DNA from: Pelobates cultripes
Lineage: Eukaryota; Chordata; Amphibia; Anura; Pelobatidae
Reading direction: 5' to 3'
Length of the DNA stretch: 64,000 nucleotides
Assembly: GCA_933207985.1 (NCBI GenBank)
Contig: OW240915.1
Span: 123,940,998-124,004,997, forward strand
Under the pieces are notes generated by a model. That model searched no databases. It was not told the origin of the DNA and saw nothing but the letters and a program-made list of their open reading frames with translations. Below are positions 1-11,481 of the stretch, one piece after another. How positions within the stretch are numbered: position 1 is the stretch's first letter; every line of letters begins with the position of its first letter. Position numbers and translations under genes: made by a program.

Positions 1-263
1 CAGCGTCCATAGGAAAGCATTAAGAGTGCTTTCCTATGGACTGGATGAATGCGCACGCGGCTCTTGCCACGCATGCACATTCAGCCGATGACATTGGAAG
101 GAAGAGGAGAGTCCCCAGCCCGGCGCTGGAGAAAGGTAAGAATGTAACCCCTTCCTCCCCCTTCACCTCGGCGGGAGTGGGACCCTGAGGGTGGGGGCAC
201 CTTCAGGGCACTATAGTGCCAGGAAAACGAGTTTGTTTTCATGGCGCTATAGTGGTCCTTTAA
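1..263. mobile_element. T2/Kolobok-like MITE, right part
   Basis: The stretch ends in CTATAGTGGTCCTTTAA, which repeats at the ends of several other elements here (for example 11817-12247 and 61628-61752). Complete copies start TTAAAGGACCACTATAG, so the ends are inverted repeats with TTAA at the border. TTAA targets and AGG-starting ends match the T2 MITEs known from Xenopus, linked to Kolobok transposases; a piggyBac relationship is the main alternative. It has no coding capacity. The left end lies outside the window. Confidence 0.7.
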
Positions 264-309
264 CAAAGACATATCTTACCATCAAGACCATCTGCAATAT
301 AACTAATAA

Positions 310-860
310 AAATATTCAAGAGAATGGATTACAGATTCCTTAGGTACCCCACTGGTAACTAGACCTTGCTTCGAATATACTCCATTGAGTGTTGCCTCAC
401 TCCGCAACTGCCTAACCTATTCAACAATATTGGAATCCAAACTTAAAGATTGCAGTTAATTAATGAGGCTTCCATGTGCAACAGTGTCAAAAGCCTTACT
501 GAAATCTAGGTAAACAAGGTTTGTTTAATATGGTTTCCATTACTTTCCCCACTAATGAAGCAAGGCTTACTGGCCTATAGTTGCCCGACTCCTCCCTACT
601 ACCTTTCTTGTGAATGGGCACAACATTTGCTAATTTCCAATCTTCTGGAAATACTCCTGTTAACATTTATTGGTTAAATCTGTGAATGGTTTTGATAGAA
701 CACCACTAAGCTCTTTTAATAACATTGGGTGTATCTTATCAGGTACCATCAACTTATTTGCCTTTACCTTTGACAGTTGAAATAGAATCTCTTCCCCTTG
801 TAAACTCACATGTAACAAATGACTTATTCCTAACTGAGGTCCATTTCCTTCATTTTCATG
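310..860 (-). pseudogene. CR1-type LINE reverse transcriptase fragment
   Basis: The minus strand, read across several frames, gives fragments typical of the CR1/L2/jockey reverse transcriptase group: a PDKIHP-like segment near 730-760, a SLASLVGKVMETI-like segment near 540-590, LDFSKAFDTVAHGS near 465-510, and NGVYSKQGLVTSGV-like residues near 340-390. Stops and frameshifts separate them, and the catalytic YADD block and endonuclease are absent. It is a dead internal piece of a LINE. Confidence 0.7.
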
Positions 861-1102
861 GCAGTCAGCTAGACATTTATCTTCTTTTATTACACCATTT
901 TTTTAATATATATATATATATTTCTTTATTTGTGTAGTTCTTGATAACAGAGCTCAGCCATTATACAGTAGAGTCCGCAATGCCTTAACATGTCAAGTCA
1001 GATTAAATGTATACATTAATCAGCACATTTTTATGAAGATAAAGAGGAGAGGAACACAATGCAAAAAGAGAGAGAGAGAAATAGCATTGCATTGCTTAAA
1101 TC

Positions 1103-1209
1103 AGTGTTTTTCAACCTTTTTTGGGCAAAGGCACACTTGTTTCATGAAAAAAATCACGAGGCACACCACCATTAGAAAATGTTAAAAACTTTAACTCTGT
1201 GCCTATATT
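1103..1209 (+). mobile_element. hAT-like repeat, left part (host of the PLE palindrome)
   Basis: The segment starts CAGTGTTTTTCAACC, which resembles the CAGNGNTTCTCAACC ends of hAT (Charlie-type) elements, followed by a GGCACAC-rich stretch. The same repeat resumes after the palindrome at 3812 (GACTATATATA), because the 15 bases before and after the palindrome are identical. No transposase reading frame is present. Confidence 0.55.
1195..1209. repeat. 15-bp target-site duplication, left copy
   Basis: CTCTGTGCCTATATT is found here and, in the same orientation and perfectly, at 3797-3811. The two copies bound the palindromic PLE insertion. Fifteen bases is in the range made by target-primed retroelements. 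Confidence 0.8.
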
Positions 1210-1728
1210 AACAGAGAACAAGAAAAGGACCACGGCGCTTAAAATTCTAATAATCTGGTGCAGCCAAAAGTTACCCAAGTGTAGTGTCACCTATTACACT
1301 TAAAACGTGATAATATAGAGAAAAGGGTGAAGGTACTTAGCGCTCACAGAAAAGAAAAGAAAAAAACTTTACCTTTGTACTTATAGAGATGAATAAGGCT
1401 TCTAATAGCCTGATAACCTACAAATGAATACATATAACAAACATAGTGTAATCTGTATATACAAAAATAGTAGAAAAAGGAGATATATACATTCAACTCA
1501 CAATTTCCAGAGCCTTTTTTTTTTTAAAAGTTGGCTCTAAACTTTATCGGGTATATCGTCTCTTTTGAGACACAAAAGTAATCCTCAGGAACTTGGAGCT
1601 AATGATGTAGCAAAACGATCCTCAGGAGCTTCTAACTGGTAATATAGTTGCAAAACTCCAGCAGAGATATTTAAGAAAATTATTAAATTTATTTCACCAA
1701 ATAAAAGTATATAAAATACATAAGTAAT

Positions 1729-1773
1729 AGCACAACGCGTTTCAACCAATGTAGGTCTTTCTCAAGTGCATCC
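1729..1773 (-). ncRNA. Hammerhead-like motif, minus-strand copy
   Basis: On the minus strand the order is GCA-CTTGAGA-AAGACC-loop-GGTT-GAAACGCGTTGTGC. The GAAA box, a self-complementary ACGCGT stem III and a short GCAC/GTGC stem I can be drawn. The usual CTGANGA core reads CTTGAGA, so catalytic activity is doubtful. The plus-strand twin lies at 3342-3384. Confidence 0.4.
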
Positions 1774-2515
1774 AAATACACACTGGACTTAAATCTGCTT
1801 ATATACCGTTGATAACAGGCTGCCAGTTAGAGTAAGTAAATACATATGTGTATACACACCCCGCACTCCATATATGGTCATAGCCGGAAGTGTCAGATCC
1901 ACCAAAAAGATGGCTGCACTTCCGGCTATAGACCATGCCCCACTGCCCTCCCAAAGCATAACCGCCATATCCCCATGTCCATATTGCGGTTTCTTTCCCT
2001 GTCCATACAATTTCTTTTTCCGGTCTTAAGGTTCGATACGTCACATCCTGTGACGTATGAGTCCGGATCACATGGGCAGGCTGACGGAACGCCAGTGCGT
2101 CATATCCTATGACGCATCAATCTGAATTGCGTGGGGAAAAACGGGGCGGGACGTCATCTTATGTAGCGGTGTATAAAACAGAAGATCACGTGGACGGACA
2201 AAGAAGCAGGAAGCAAGTCCATTTATAAATAGGGCAACAAGCCCATAGTTCACATTGTCAATGTCCAAATAACATGCAGAAAACAGAAGAGAAAAAGATA
2301 ATCAAAACATAAAAATTATTTAAAATATTCACAATTATCCATATAATGCATTTCTATTTCTTTATACTGTGTTGTGGAAGTATCATACTATATACCCACT
2401 ATATTAAAAAAGGAGGAAAGAAGAGGGATATACCAAAAATTATATATATACATCCATCTCTTGTTAAGATATTATACAAACTTATTAAACGATAGAGAAA
2501 ATAGAATCTCATTGG

Positions 2516-2632
2516 AGAGGAGGGGATACTGCTAAACGTTTAAGTACCCAAGAAGCTAAATGGATTTTTGAAATGCACACCTTAATACCTCAGGGTCTGA
2601 ATATTGATTTTGAAATAAATAGTATTCTATGA
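2516..2632 (+). pseudogene. PLE protein C-terminal remnant
   Basis: An open stretch of 38 codons ends with TGA and reads LSTQEAKWIFEMHTLIPQGL then NIDFEI. This matches the usual tail of PLE proteins after the GIY-YIG domain (EAKWI..L.TL.P.GLN). It lies in the unpaired centre of the palindrome and continues directly into the plus-strand 3' untranslated arm, which identifies the arms as PLE 3' ends. Everything upstream (reverse transcriptase and most of the endonuclease) is missing. Confidence 0.65.
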
Positions 2633-3341
2633 ATAAGTTTGTATAATATCTTAACAAGAGATGGATGTATATATATAATTTTTGGTATATCCCTCTTCTT
2701 TCCTCCTTTTTTAATATAGTGGGTATATAGTATGATACTTCCACAACACAGTATAAAGAAATAGAAATGCATTATATGGATAATTGTGAATATTTTTAAT
2801 TTTTATGTTTTGATTATCTTTTTCTCTTCTGTTTTCTGCATGTTATTTGGACATTGACAATGTGAACTATGGGCTTGTTGCCCTATTTATAAATGGACTT
2901 GCTTCCTGCTTCTTTGTCCGTCCACGTGATCTTCTGTTTTATACACCGCTACATAAGATGACGTCCCGCCCCGTTTTTCCCCACGCAATTCAGATTGATG
3001 CGTCATAGGATATGACGCACTGGCGTTCCGTCAGCCTGCCCATGTGATCCGGACTCATATGTCACAGGATGTGACGTATCGAACCTTAAGACCGGAAAAA
3101 GAAATTGTATGGACAGGGAAAGAAACCGCAATATGGACATGGGGATATGGCGGTTATGCTTTGGGAGGGCAGTGGGGCATGGTCTATAGCCGGAAGTGCA
3201 GCCATCTTTTTGGTGGATCTGACACTTCCGGCTATGACCATATATGGAGTGGGGGGTGTGTATACACATATGTATTTACTTACTCTAACTGGCAGCCTGT
3301 TATCAACGGTATATAAGCAGATTTAAGTCCAGTGTGTATTT

Positions 3342-3384
3342 GGATGCACTTGAGAAAGACCTACATTGTTTGAAACGCGTTGTG
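3342..3384 (+). ncRNA. Hammerhead-like motif, plus-strand copy
   Basis: This is the mirror copy of the motif at 1729-1773, with one difference in the stem II region (TTGTTT instead of TTGGTT before GAAA). It sits about 410 bp before the PLE 3' end. Stem III (ACGCGT) is self-complementary. The core box CTTGAGA departs from CTGANGA, so I call it hammerhead-like only. Confidence 0.4.
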
Positions 3385-3796
3385 CTATTACTTATGTATT
3401 TTATATACTTTTATTTGGTGAAATAAATTTAATAATTTTCTTAAATATCTCTGCTGGAGTTTTGCAACTATATTACCAGTTAGAAGCTCCTGAGGATCGT
3501 TTTGCTACATCATTAGCTCCAAGTTCCTGAGGATTACTTTTGTGTCTCAAAAGAGACGATATACCCGATAAAGTTTAGAGCCAACTTTTAAAAAAAAAAA
3601 AAGGCTCTGGAAATTGTGAGTTGAATGTATATATCTCCTTTTTCTACTATTTTTGTATATACAGATTACACTATGTTTGTTATATGTATTCATTTGTAGG
3701 TTATCAGGCTATTAGAAGCCTTATTCATCTCTATAAGTACAAAGGTAAAGTTTTTTTCTTTTCTTTTCTGTGAGCGCTAAGTACCTTCACCCTTTT

Positions 3797-3811
3797 CTCT
3801 GTGCCTATATT
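3797..3811. repeat. 15-bp target-site duplication, right copy
   Basis: This is an identical copy of 1195-1209. The hAT-like host repeat continues after it. Confidence 0.8.
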
Positions 3812-3847
<36 letters not shown>

Positions 3848-4125
3848 ATTCTCTTGAATAGGAATCAAATAAACACCCTTCTCCCTCCCTCCTTCCTTTC
3901 CCTGTCTCTCCCCTATCACCATCTCTCTCTCCCCCCTCACATCTCTCCCTCCCCCTTTCCCTGTGTCTCTCCCCTTTCCCTCCCTCCCCATCTCTCCCTC
4001 CCCCCTTTCCCTGTGTCTCTCCCCTCTCCCTCCCTACCCCCTTTCCCTGTCCTCCCTCCCTCCCCTGTCTCTCCCTCCCTCCCCCCCCTGTGTCTCTCCC
4101 CTCTCTATCTCTCCCCCCAATTTAC
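3812..4125. repeat. TA tract and pyrimidine-rich minisatellite
   Basis: A (TA)n run at about 3813-3843 precedes a C/T-only region (about 3880-4125) built from diverged units like CTCTCCCTCCCCCCTTTCCCTGTGT. The rest of the hAT-like repeat (about 3812-3880) lies at its left edge. Long plus-strand open frames rich in Ser, Pro and Leu here reflect the base bias and are not genes. Confidence 0.75.
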
Positions 4126-4804
4126 CTTGGAGAAGGCAGGGGGCCGGCCGCATTCCAGACTGGAGCCGACTGGGCCGGGTGGCAGCTTCGCCGGTCCGGC
4201 GGCACTCCAGTCACTGGCTGATGGAGGAGTAGCCTGTCTACCATGCTACATCGATGACAGCCATTGTGCAACTCCAAGCTGGGAGATTGGTTGCCTCTCC
4301 CAGCTCTGTAGGCTGCATGATCCAGAGTATGCTGACTTCTGTAGAGATTCTGCACTCAGTAGTTCCTGCTGGGTTAAGAGACAGGTAAGGCTTTGGAGTG
4401 GATTAAAATCGTGGTTTTGCCAAATGAAAAGAGGAGCTCATGCAAGACACATATCTCCACCATATCAGTTGGGCCCTGCCCCTCCCTTCTGTTGTTTTTA
4501 ATCTAAATAATCCTTGTTTTACTTTCCTTTTTGTCATTTATGTATCTAAAAAATGTTTTATCCCCATTTTTACTCACTCTGCTATTCTGTCTTCTGTGTG
4601 TGCTTTGGGTGCTTTTATAACTTGCTTTGCCTCTTTCTAATCTTATAGATCTGTCTATGTTCCTCACTCTGTTTTTTTGTTTTTAGAAGTACTAAATGCT
4701 AACATTTCGTTTTTTACTATTTTGGTCACTAAGGTGAAGTACCACAGTGGTTTCTTAATTTTTCTGCTCTTACTGACAAGTTTAATGGTATTTTCTGTTT
4801 CTTT
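4126..4804. other. No recognised gene
   Basis: The left half is GC-rich (GGCCGGCCGC near 4140, then a segment ending near 4390), the right half AT-rich. I see no transposon ends or protein motif I can name. The GC-rich part could be a fragment of an unlisted repeat. Confidence 0.4.
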
Positions 4805-7118
4805 AAGTTATAAATTGATTTGCATGTCAATGAGTGAAATACGTAATTGAAACCCTTTAACTTAGTACTTGGTGGCAAAACCCTTCTTGGCAATTACAGA
4901 GGTCTGACATTTCTTGTAGTTGGCCACCAGTTTTGCAACACATCTCAGGAGGGATTTTGTCCCACTCCTCTTTGCAGATCCTCTCCATGTCATTAAGGTT
5001 TCAAGGCTGCCATTTGGCAACTCGAACCTTCAGCCCCCTCCACAGATTTTCTATGGGATTAAGGTCTGGAGACTGGCTAGGCACACCTTAATGTGCTTCT
5101 TCCTGAGCCACTCCATTGTTGCCTTGGCTGTGTGTTTTGGGTCATTGCCCTGCTGGAATACCCATCAACAACCCATTTTCAATGCCCTGGCTGAGGAAAG
5201 GAGGCTCTCACCCCAGATTTGACAGTACATGGCCCCGTCCATCATCCCTTTTATGCGATGCAGTTGTCCTGTCCACTTAGCGAAAAAACACCCTCAAAGC
5301 ATAATGTTTCCACCTCCATGTTTGACGGTGGGAATGGTGTTCTTGGCATTATAGGGGACATTCCTCCTCCTCCAAACACGAGTTGAGTTGATGCCACTTT
5401 CATCCAGTTCTCCACTGCATCATTCAGATGTTCATTGGCAAACTTCAGACGGGACTGTACATGTGCTTTCTTGAGCAGAGGGACCTTGCGGGCACTGCAG
5501 GATTTCAGTCTCTTGGCGTAGTGTGTTACCAATTGTTTTCTTGGTGACTTGGTCTCAGCTTCCTTGAGATCATTAACAAGATCATCCTGTGTAATTCTGG
5601 GCTAATTCCTCACTGTTCTCATGATCATTGAAACTCCATGAAGTGAGATCTTGCATGGAGCACCAGACCGAGGGAGTCTGACAGTTATTTTATGTTTCTT
5701 CCATTTGCAAATAATCACACCAACTGTTGTCCCCTTCTCACCAAGCTGCTTGATGATGGTCTTTGTGATGAACAAAACCTCACCACAGGCTTTTGGAGGA
5801 GCTTGCTTGCCAGCCTCCTGCCCCAGGATTATGGCTCCTGCAATAGACCTGGCTAAAATACTTTTAAAAGACTCTGTTCGTACAATTGGGATTATATGGT
5901 TTGGTTACCGAACACCTATTAACAACTTGGAATGGTTATCACCGCAGTATTCTAATAGTTCATCTGGATGGCCGAAATTCCTATGGACAACCACTAGGTG
6001 GCAGCCGTCTTGTTCACATGAACGCAGGCACCGGTGTTTAAGCATGAATCTCATGGAACTAAAATGGGACACAGAAACTCCTGAACACCGCTTGAATTCC
6101 ATCATCGTCTGCGTTCGGTGCTTCACAACTTAGAAGGACTCTGTTCGGTGGAATCATTCGTCTGGATGATGGGAACAAGCGCCAGGGTAAGACTATTGAC
6201 TCTGATCGGTAGTTTTTGTTTTCAAACTACCGAACTAGACCGCGAGCCCTGATTCTCTGGAACTGTTTTGGGCATGGGACCATGCCTGCGCTCGATCAAA
6301 TAAATGACTTCCAGGAAATTTTTTAACCCCTGAACTTATCTTTTGATTTTTGGATATGTTGGTCACCCAGATCAGGGCTATCAGGGGATGTAACTTTTGT
6401 GGGGTTTTGGGGGTACTTTTGGGGTGTTTGGGGAAAAAGTATGTTTTTCTATACTTGGAGATAATTGAATTAGACTAGTACAGTTCCTGTTCTAATTATC
6501 GCCCTGTCACAGAGGAGGTATTATCTGTTTATGTATGGGAGTGTCATGTATTGTAACACTGTTGTCATTGGCCTGTGACTTTGTAATTCAGTCTTCCATC
6601 AGGTCCAGTTGGGAGTACCCCTTGCATGGGGATTGTCATAAAAGGACAAGTGTGGTCCCATTAAAATCAGTTCACTTCACCCTCAACATGCAGCCTCGTC
6701 TCGTGATTGTAGGGAACAGCTATACCTGCTATAACCACTAGTTCTTGTAAGAGCTACACAGCTATACCTACTATACTCTTTGGAGGAGAGGCCTTCCCAC
6801 TGGGTTCTGGATCCAGGAGTTTGGTCTAGGGTAGAAAGGGACAGTAAGGCGGATACGGTGCTTATGGTGTGCGGTGCTTATGATACTCATAGCATCAGCT
6901 AGGAAGCATCGTTTGGCGCAGGTACCCAGTCGGGGTGCTAGGCCGTCCGTCACAGTTTTGTAGCCCATTCCAGACGTGTGTAGGTCTACAATCTTTGTTA
7001 TTCTGTCTCTCACTGTTAAAATACACCTACCATTAAAATTATAGACTGACCATTTCTTTGTCAATGGACAAACGTTCAAAAACAGCAGGTGATCAAACAC
7101 TTGTTTCCCTTACTGTAT
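4805..7118 (-). pseudogene. Tc1-like transposon copy 1, broken by an LTR
   Basis: The minus strand reads as a Tc1 transposase in pieces: KIVDLHTSGMGYKT (6960-7005), then after an interruption [19 protein letters not shown] (about 5700-5760), [35 protein letters not shown] (5440-5500), [12 protein letters not shown] (near 5300), then C-terminal pieces. There are several frameshifts and stops. The right terminal repeat ends CTTGTTTCCCTTACTGTA at about 7118; the left terminal repeat is lost. The start of the gene and its leader are deleted (jump near 6995). A solo LTR (5764-6954) sits inside the N-terminal region with a 5-bp duplication, so it is younger than the Tc1 copy. Confidence 0.85.
5764..6954 (+). 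mobile_element. Solo LTR, family A (copy 1)
   Basis: It starts TGTGATGAAC and ends CCGTCCGTCACA, and is flanked by GTCTT (5759-5763) and GTTTT (6955-6959), a 5-bp target duplication with one change. Without it the Tc1 host reads GATGGTCTTGTAGCCC, as expected for the family. A TATA-like CATAAAAGG lies near 6639. The same LTR recurs at 8771-9795, 42028-42934, 52474-53455, 53487-54519 and 56724-58001. TG...CA ends and 5-bp duplications fit a gypsy-like or endogenous-retrovirus-like LTR; no internal region is present to decide. Confidence 0.8.
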
Positions 7119-7317
7119 TGCTCTGTTTATGAATAGATTTCCAGATAATGATTTGTACTGGCCCCAAATATATTTGTATAATGTTATCATATCCCCTCTG
7201 AGATGCATGTAATTCTTTTTGTAATTTGATTTCTAATGAAATTGGCACTTTTATAAAATGGAAAAGAGGGCCAACTATTAACATTATATGTTTAGAGTAT
7301 CCCTTTAAAACTTTACA

Positions 7318-8770
7318 CCCTGTTCCAAATTATTATGCAAATCATATTTTTCTCATTTATCTAAATAATTGATGTAAATAACCATCAGCATAATTCTCAT
7401 TCTCATCAGCTATTAAGAGTGCAATTCAAATTTTATTGAACAAACCTCCTAATAATGGTATTTTTTTTTAAAACATAAACTTACAATGCACTGTTCCAAA
7501 TTATTATGCACAGTAAGTTTCAAAACACTTTATAGGTTGTAAAAAAACTGAAAATTGTCATTTGTTGTGTTTGCAACATATTTACTGAAATCAAAAGCTA
7601 TTTCAATCAAACTTATAACAACATTTTAACCGTTTAAACATTTTAACAGGTCACGTTACATTGTAACATAGGAAACCTTATTTGATAGCAGCTTCACAAG
7701 TCTTGCATCCATTGAACTTGTCAGTTGTTGGACAGTTTCTGCTTGAATTTGTTTACAAGATGTCAGAATAGCCTCCAAGAGCTGCTGTTTGGATGTAAAC
7801 TGCCTCCCACCCTGATACATCTTTTGCTTGAGGATGCTCCAAAGGTTCTCAGTAGGATTGAGGTCAGGGGAGGATGGAGGCCACATCATTACTTTCTCTC
7901 CTTTTATCCCCATAGCAGCCATTGATGCAGAGGTATTCTTTGCAGCATGAGATGGTGCATTGTCATGCATGAAGATTATTTTATTACGGAAAGCATAGTT
8001 CTTCCTCCTGTACCAGGGAAGAAAGTGGTCAGTCAGAAACTCCACATACTTTGCAGAGGTCATCTTTACACCTTTGGGGACCTTTAACCCCACACATCAT
8101 GTGTCCTTAAGGGGTTAAAGGGGCCGACCAGCTCTCTTCCCATGATTCCGTCCCAAAACATGACTCCACCACCGCCTTGCTTACGTCACAGCCTTGTTGG
8201 AACAGGGTGGCTGTCCACCAACCATCCACTACTCCATCCATATGGACCATCCAGGGTTGCATGGCACTCATCAGTGAACAGGACTGTTTTGAAAATTAGT
8301 CTTCATGTATTTTTTCTGCCCAATGCAACCGTTTCTGCTTGTGAGCATTGGTTAGTGGTGGCCGAATAGAACACCGAATACAGTTGCAAGACTCTGGAGG
8401 ACTCTACACCTTGATGTCCGTGGGACTCCAGAGGCACCAGCAGCTTCAAATATCTGTTTGCTGCTTTGTAATGGTATTTTAGCAGCTGCTCTTTTGATCC
8501 CATGCATGGATCTGGCAGAAATCTTCCTCAATGTGCCTTTATCTGCACGAACCTGTCTGTGCTCTGAATCAGCCACAAATCTCTTAATAGTGCGATAATC
8601 ACGCTTAAGTTTTTGTGAAATATCTAATGTTTTCATACCTCAACCAAGGCATTGAACTATATCACTCTTTTTGGCAGCAGAGAGATCCTTTTTCTTCCCC
8701 ATATTGCATGAAAATGGTGCTCTGCTTAACAATGTGGAACACCCTCTTTTAGTAGTTTTTCCTTGCCTCC
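7318..8770 (-). pseudogene. Tc1-like transposon copy 2, second family
   Basis: The transposase lies on the minus strand in two frames. The N-terminal part (8352-8636) starts MKTLDISQKLKRDYRTIKRF, a helix-turn-helix DNA-binding region. The C-terminal part (7656-8093) holds IIFMHDNAPSHAA (second Asp of the DDE core) and SSPDLNPTENLW (third acidic residue). Motifs CACTGTTCCAAATTATTATGC near 7490 and 7318 are terminal repeat sequence, present twice at the left. The right terminal repeat is missing because the copy runs into an LTR near 8770. A 35-bp mini-MITE sits inside the coding region. Confidence 0.85.
8084..8118. mobile_element. TTAACCCC mini-MITE inside Tc1 copy 2
   Basis: The 35-bp insert is bounded by TTAA on both sides, with ends TTAACCCC and GGGGTTAA and an inner ACACATCATGTGT palindrome. 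It belongs to the family of the complete 77-bp copy at 60982-61058. It interrupts the transposase frame. Confidence 0.6.
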
Positions 8771-9795
8771 AGGCTAGCTTAAAGTTGGACCGTAGAAAGA
8801 ATGCTACTAGTGCTCACCAAAGGACCGTCAGCACCGTAGACACCATAAGTACTGCAAACTCCACAAACCGCCGCTGCTGGGCTGGGATCTCGCTGTCTGC
8901 TATCCACCCTGGACCTATGACCAGGCTCCAGGTGCCAATGGGTGAACCTCTTCCTTATGTAGAGCGAAGCAGGATCAGGAACAAGAGCTCAGTAGCTAAG
9001 GTAGTATGCAGAGCATAGCAATCCCTGTAGTGATTATAGCTGTCCCCTACAAACACGAGTCGAGGCTGCGAGTTAGAGGGTCAAGTAGTTCTCTTTTAAT
9101 CATCCACAAAGTGCCTTCTTTTATGCAGGTTTTACACATACAGTACCGCCCACAGGGTTTTGTAAAACAACCAATAGAACATGTAATACACAGTAAAACA
9201 TTCATTCCCACAAAAATCCTCCCCTCTGCCTGTGATATAATTACTGTACACAATAGGTTAATGTAATTATCACAGGTAGGAAAAATATACTTTTTACACA
9301 TATACTGTAACTTTAAAAATATACATCCAGTCTCCATAAAAAGCACATATTCTTACTCAACATACCTCAAATATAAACACTCTCAAAAATCATACAAATC
9401 CCTACAGTAGTTAAAAAGTTAGTCGGAAGTCCTTTGTGACTGACCGCAAGCACATTTTCCTGCCCAAAACAGTTCCACCGTTCGTGCAAATAGCTTAGTC
9501 TCACTGTATGTTCAAATAGCCGAACGGGACTTAGACGCTGCGGCTACAAACTGAGTGGAGGAGAAGGTAAGGGTCAACGGTGTTCGTTCAAATGTGTAGC
9601 CGATTTCAGTTCCATAAATTCAGGGACACACACCGCTGACCGCGTTTGACTGAATAAAGATGGCCGCCGCCACGTGTTCATTTGTACGAACGGCTGCCAC
9701 CCAATGGTTGGTAATTTACCTACAGCAGACTTCCAGCTTGGGATGTAAATTGACCGCACACTTCCACTTCTGGGTGGTCTGCCTGTGTGGTAACA
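8771..9795 (-). mobile_element. LTR of family A (copy 2), 3' end missing
   Basis: The reverse complement matches the other family A LTRs: TCGTGTTTGTAGGGGAC near 9040-9060, the AGCTAAGT-like and CTAGGAAG-type segments, and GAACG-rich U3 sequence near 9600-9690. Its 5' end (minus strand) reads TGTTACCACACAGG at 9795. The expected end CCGTTACA is not found near 8771, where Tc1 sequence starts, so the 3' end is truncated. It carries no coding region. Confidence 0.65.
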
Positions 9796-11480
9796 GGGTG
9801 TATAGCTCTATAACTTTATTACCCTTATAATATTTTTGATAAGGGACCTGCTGTCAGAACTATCATTTCAACATAGTTTGTATCATTACCCTTTGACACA
9901 TCTCCATATTACTCCCTGCTTTTGTCCTCACTTACACTTTTAATCTGCTGCTCCATTTTATAGAAGTCTTCACTTGGACAAATACTTTCACTTCTATAGG
10001 CTGAATTTACAAACCACTCTAAAATGGCAAACATTAGAAATATGCCAGATAGGAGAATTAATTCACGTAAAATATAAAACAAAGGATAATTTGGGTATAG
10101 TACTAATCTTTAAATATTCCCATTGTGCAAAGATCAGGAGCTTGATGTTGACCTGTCAGTTTTTCCATCTCGTTGATGTCTTCTCCAAAGAATACTGTAA
10201 TGGGGAGGCCAGAGACTAAAAGGTTCGGCTTTCCCTGTATTTTGTAAAAAAGCTGCATTGTTAGTGTTGATAAAGTTTTGTAACAGCATGCCTTTCCTTA
10301 GGCCCACTAGTTCCCAGGGCGTACCATCAGAGTTTTGATTCTGCCACCCCAGACAGGGATCATTAATGAGAGCTTAGTCAGATCAGAGGCTTTATCTATA
10401 TTATTATATATAATACAAGTACCCCTTAAGAAAAGGGGCAAAAAAATACATAAAACTGCTTATTTGATTGCACCAATTTGCATACCAAAATTATATAATT
10501 GGACACATTTCTGATTATTCAGAAAGTGCTGCAGAGTCATGTCAAGTGTATTTCTAAATATGAATACTAAACACAAGAGTGGTTTACCTATAGGATAGGA
10601 GAGAATGTGTAGCCAGATTTCCCAATACAAGGTATAAGGTACACTTTAAAAAGACCAAAAGGGTCCAAAAACAAGAGAGAATTTATTAGGTTTCAGTGAT
10701 AGAAAAAGAATGGATACAAATTATGTTTTAAAACAAGAAAAGAGAAAAAAAGATACAAAATGATTTACTAGGATAAACACTGATGTCTTAATTGATACAA
10801 ATAAGATCAACTACAGCACACATCTGTGCTGTTAGGGAGAGACACAGGAGTGCACCTGAGGTGAGATGATAATGATAAATTGCCGGACATGAATACTGAT
10901 ACAATCGAGTGTCTTGTCAACAATCTTAATAATTATTAAGATAGAAAAAATATATATAGTGATAATAGAATCCAATGTAGTTGAAAGTGTCAACAGAAGT
11001 GTATCATTGAGATCGAATACATGCAGAGCGTGTTAGCTGAAGTAATATTGGCTGGAAATGTATCCCTGGGAGTGGTTAGATCTGAGACTTAGATTTTCCT
11101 CAAATAGCCAATCATAACTAAATAGAAAATAGATAAGGTTACAAAATATAATAAAAACTACTGCATTAACTAATTAATGAGTACTTGGTACAGAAAGACA
11201 GAATTGATACCTATAGGATAGACAGAATAGATATCGAGATAATAATCCTTCTATTAGATCGATAGTGCATAGTAGTGACTAGAAATTACAACTTAGCTAA
11301 AAGCACGTTGGTAAATTTATGCTAACAAATGCAGAGGTAAGAGCTTCCTGAGAGCTGCTCAATTAGTAGAGATTAACAATCTTGCCAGCTAGCCATCCAC
11401 CTCCGTGCTTTCGAGGGCACCTAAGTCTAACCCACACTTGAAAACAAAGTTCACAAAAAGACTATCAGAAAGATGATTTC
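9796..11480. other. AT-rich region without a recognised gene
   Basis: No reading frame longer than about 80 codons and no protein motif is seen. From about 10600 to 11480 the sequence is A-rich with many GATA-like short repeats, and leads directly into the ribozyme hairpin at 11482, so it may be the untranslated part of a PLE. The stretch 10110-10390 is less biased in composition, but I could not assign it. Confidence 0.4.
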
Positions 11481-11481
11481 C

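Larger units (their letters stand above)
1210..3796. mobile_element. Penelope-like element palindrome (inverted 3' ends)
   Basis: A near-perfect inverted repeat is centred at about 2557.5: 1319-2486 is the reverse complement of 2629-3796. The central spacer (2487-2628) carries the last codons of a PLE protein on the plus strand. The left arm has a further 109 bp (1210-1318) that the right arm lacks. Both arms carry the motif GAAACGCGTTGTGC in a hammerhead-like setting. The insertion is flanked by a 15-bp direct duplication. I read it as one PLE insertion event that produced an inverted, heavily 5'-truncated dimer. The mirrored open frames of 70-90 codons in the two arms are by-products of the palindrome. 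Confidence 0.75.

Noticed and set aside
1789..2112. Overlapping 70-90 codon frames on both strands, mirrored at 3003-3326
   Set aside because: They are identical because the region is a palindrome; no family motif and no conserved start. They belong to PLE untranslated arms.
3770..4501. 243-codon plus-strand open frame
   Set aside because: Most of it is translated TA repeat and C/T minisatellite; low-complexity Tyr-Ile and Ser-Pro-Leu runs, no domain.
10110..10390. Possible nuclear copy of mitochondrial DNA or a host exon
   Set aside because: Composition looks less repetitive, but no tRNA, ND or other known reading frame could be read on either strand.
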